A stretch of 53,247 bases of DNA, from positions 1 to 53,247 of the forward strand of contig QKIH01000109.1 of assembly GCA_003249645.1 (NCBI GenBank), in the 5' to 3' direction. The position numbers and the translations under genes are program-made. This DNA comes from Desulfobulbaceae bacterium (GTDB lineage: Bacteria; Desulfobacterota; Desulfobulbia; Desulfobulbales; Desulfocapsaceae). Below are positions 51,282 through 53,247 of this stretch, piece by piece (within the stretch, counting starts at the first letter, position 1; every line of letters begins with the position of its first letter). The notes under the pieces are model-generated. The model was given only the letters and a program-made list of their open reading frames with translations. It searched no databases and was not told the origin of the DNA.

Positions 51282-53018
51282 ATGTTGAAGCAACAGATTC
51301 AATCCGCAGTAAAACACACAAAGTCTGATCTTGTCATAACCAATGTTCAGGTGGTTGATGTGTTCAGTCAGGATATTTTCACTGCCGATGTGGCGATCAA
51401 TGACGGCTTTTTTGTCGGTATTGGTGACTATAGCGGTTTCGGCCGGGAGGAGATTGATGGTCGCGGAAAATATCTCGTACCGGGCCTGATTGATGCGCAT
51501 GCGCATATTGAGTCAACATTGGTGACACCGATAGAATACAGTAATGTCTGCCTGCCTCGGGGAATTACGGGGGTAATCGCCGATCCTCACGAAATTGCCA
51601 ATGTCTGCGGTGCTGCAGGCATCAGGTTCATGCTGGAATGCGGCAAAAAGGTTCCTATGGATATTCATCTGATGCTGCCGTCCTGTGTTCCGGCAACCTC
51701 GTTTGAACATAGTGGTGCCATAATGACTGCCGATGACCTGCGTCCTCTGTATGATGAAGACGGGGTTTTGGGGCTTGCCGAGGTAATGGATTTTCCGGCC
51801 GTTTTAAACGGCAGTGATGACATGCTGAGCAAAATTCTCGATGCTGATAAACGGGGCTGCAGGATTGACGGGCATTGTGCAGGATTCGGGATTGATCAGC
51901 TGAACATGTATGCTGCGGCAAATATTCGAACTGACCATGAATGTGACACGGCAGAGGGTGTTATTGATCGTGCAAGACGCGGAATTTATACCCTTATTCG
52001 CGAAGGAACTGTATGTAAAGATCTGAATAAAATGCTGCCGGCAGTAAAGCAGAAAAATTCGCCGATGCTCTGTTTTGCAACAGACGACAAGCATCTTGAT
52101 GATATTCTGGAAAACGGAGGAGTTGATAATAATATCAGAATGGCAATCTCCGGAGGCGTACCGGCTCCTACTGCAATCCAGATGGGGTCGCTTAATGTTG
52201 CCCGGTGTTACCAGCTTGATCGAAGAGGTGCGGTTGCACCGGGGTATCACGCTGATTTTTCACTGGTTGCCGACCTGCATCAGTTTACTGTTGAGAAGGT
52301 CTTCAAGCAGGGGAAACTGGTGGCAGAGAACGGGGCGGTTATCAAAGCGGTTGACTCCGGTGATATGCTGGTTCCTGAGAAACTGCTCGATACAGTACAT
52401 TTGCCGGAGATTGGAGAAAAGGATCTCGCCATACCAATGAACGGCTGCAGTCGCGCTAATATTATTGAGATTGTTCCGGGGACGGTTGTCTCAAATCACC
52501 TTGTTGAGAAGGTGGCGCTTGACGGTGATTCTTTTGCTGTCAGTACTGAAAATGATCAATTGAAAATCTGTGTTGTTGAGCGCCATTCCGGTACGGGAAA
52601 GGCGGCAACCGCTATTGTAAAAGGGCTGAAATTAACCAGAGGTGCAATTGCAACAACCATTGCACATGATTCTCATAACCTGATTATTGTCGGGACGAAT
52701 GATCGGGATATGCTTGCGGCGGCCGGGTATATCCGGCAGATGCAGGGCGGTATCGTTGTAGTTGACGGAGGCAAAAAACTGGCTGCGGTCGAGCTTGAAA
52801 TCGGCGGTCTGATAACCGGCCGAAAAGCTGAAGCTGTTATTGATGATCTGGCACAACTGCACCGCGAGATAACTGCGCTTGCGCCAGAATGTTCGTTTAA
52901 TCCGGTTCTGGCCCTATCCTTTATGTCTCTTGTGGTAATACCGGAGCTGAAAATCTGCGATTCCGGGCTGTTTTCTTTTCAAAAATTTGATTTTATTCCA
53001 GTTGCGGCGGCAGATTAA
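51282..53018 (+). CDS. ade: Adenine deaminase
   Basis: A 578-residue amidohydrolase that converts adenine to hypoxanthine. Metal-binding motif GLIDAHAHIEST (68-79), the DPHEIANVCG segment near 101-110, the central conserved GHCAGF and DHECD motifs, and the C-terminal ATTIAHDSHNLIIVG stretch are all diagnostic of prokaryotic Ade rather than of adenosine deaminase. Length is typical (~570). GGAG precedes the ATG. It functions in purine salvage. Confidence 0.95.
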   Translation: MLKQQIQSAVKHTKSDLVITNVQVVDVFSQDIFTADVAINDGFFVGIGDYSGFGREEIDGRGKYLVPGLIDAHAHIESTLVTPIEYSNVCLPRGITGVIADPHEIANVCGAAGIRFMLECGKKVPMDIHLMLPSCVPATSFEHSGAIMTADDLRPLYDEDGVLGLAEVMDFPAVLNGSDDMLSKILDADKRGCRIDGHCAGFGIDQLNMYAAANIRTDHECDTAEGVIDRARRGIYTLIREGTVCKDLNKMLPAVKQKNSPMLCFATDDKHLDDILENGGVDNNIRMAISGGVPAPTAIQMGSLNVARCYQLDRRGAVAPGYHADFSLVADLHQFTVEKVFKQGKLVAENGAVIKAVDSGDMLVPEKLLDTVHLPEIGEKDLAIPMNGCSRANIIEIVPGTVVSNHLVEKVALDGDSFAVSTENDQLKICVVERHSGTGKAATAIVKGLKLTRGAIATTIAHDSHNLIIVGTNDRDMLAAAGYIRQMQGGIVVVDGGKKLAAVELEIGGLITGRKAEAVIDDLAQLHREITALAPECSFNPVLALSFMSLVVIPELKICDSGLFSFQKFDFIPVAAAD

Positions 53019-53111
53019 TCGGTTGTCTGCAGCCAGAGAATGTCATGGTTGGAATAACGATCTGACCAGGTGATTTTAATCAGCGTGGATAGCGTGCGTG
53101 GAGGTACTATC

Positions 53112-53247
53112 ATGAAAAAACGTGTTTTCCTTGTATTACAGCTCATTTTTTTGAGTCTTGTCATATCGTGTTCTGATTCTGATGAGAAAAGCAGTGTTGA
53201 AGAAAAGCAAGAGCAAATTGGACATGACGCCGCTGATGCAATCAAGG
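53112..53247 (+). CDS. N-terminal part of a lipoprotein (runs off the window)
   Basis: A partial gene: ATG at 53112 with GGAGG upstream, frame open to the window end (45 codons). Signal peptide with lipobox VISC (residues 14-17) and a charged mature start (SDSDEKSSVEEKQEQIGHD). Probably a small lipoprotein; family cannot be assigned from this fragment. Confidence 0.7.
   Translation, partial: MKKRVFLVLQLIFLSLVISCSDSDEKSSVEEKQEQIGHDAADAIK

Noticed and set aside
1..53247. tRNA, rRNA, CRISPR arrays, insertion sequences or prophage
   Set aside because: No T-loop-like tRNA signatures, tandem spaced repeats, transposase or phage genes were found on reading both strands.

Overview
The window looks like chromosomal DNA of a sulfate-reducing or sulfur-disproportionating Desulfobacterota, most likely Desulfobulbales. 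This is inferred from gene content: a Desulfovibrio-type 148-residue flavodoxin, an octaheme tetrathionate-reductase-like cytochrome, a TRAP transporter joined to a lactate/glycolate-type FAD + Fe-S dehydrogenase, a sigma-54 two-component system, LapD/LapG, and many c-di-GMP and signalling genes. I see no rRNA, tRNA, CRISPR, insertion sequence or phage genes.

Layout. 1-7.5 kb: a sigma-54 promoter with two upstream GTTGC-n5-GCAAC palindromes and a structured leader drives a small membrane protein, a TauE/SafE-type exporter, a second small membrane protein and an unusual Lon protease with a response-regulator receiver domain inserted in its AAA+ module. Facing it are a coupled NtrC-type activator and histidine kinase. 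7.7-14 kb: an HDAC-like deacetylase with a hydantoinase/oxoprolinase-like protein; a radical-SAM DNA-repair-linked pair; a solute-binding protein. 14-19.5 kb: octaheme cytochrome, DUF3373-type porin, a heme-less cytochrome-like protein and a Cys-rich secreted protein. 19.6-24.5 kb: chemoreceptor, then an RNA/cold-shock group (RRM protein, DEAD-box helicase, CspA, a 39-residue Lys/Glu protein). 24.5-30 kb: LapG-LapD, YceI, HD-GYP and GGDEF proteins.

29.8-33.1 kb: a short DUF2325-N-like gene broken by a 5-bp tandem duplication, facing an intact DUF2325 gene, a STAS-like protein and flavodoxin; three TTAG-n6-CTAA palindromes lie in the shared upstream region. 33.2-40.7 kb: AlkD-like protein, then a minus-strand operon dctP - glycosyltransferase - dctQ - dctM - glcD-like - glcF-like, in which the glycosyltransferase sits between two copies of a duplicated hairpin/terminator. 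40.8-48.7 kb: a metal-resistance island with Cnr-like regulators (membrane anti-sigma candidate, CnrX-like sensor, ECF sigma) ahead of a Cus-type Cu(I)/Ag(I) efflux system (OMF, MFP, RND pump, CusF). Three perfectly spaced TGAGGG-n16-CGTA elements mark candidate promoters of that sigma factor. 48.8-53.2 kb: nitroreductase, a transglutaminase-like protein with an apparently inactive lipoprotein paralogue, adenine deaminase, and the start of a lipoprotein gene.

Most novel: (1) the receiver-Lon fusion, whose receiver resembles that of the neighbouring NtrC-type regulator, suggesting one kinase could control both transcription and proteolysis; (2) the Cnr-type ECF regulation of a Cus-type pump with a visible three-promoter regulon. 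All functions are read from sequence without database searches.
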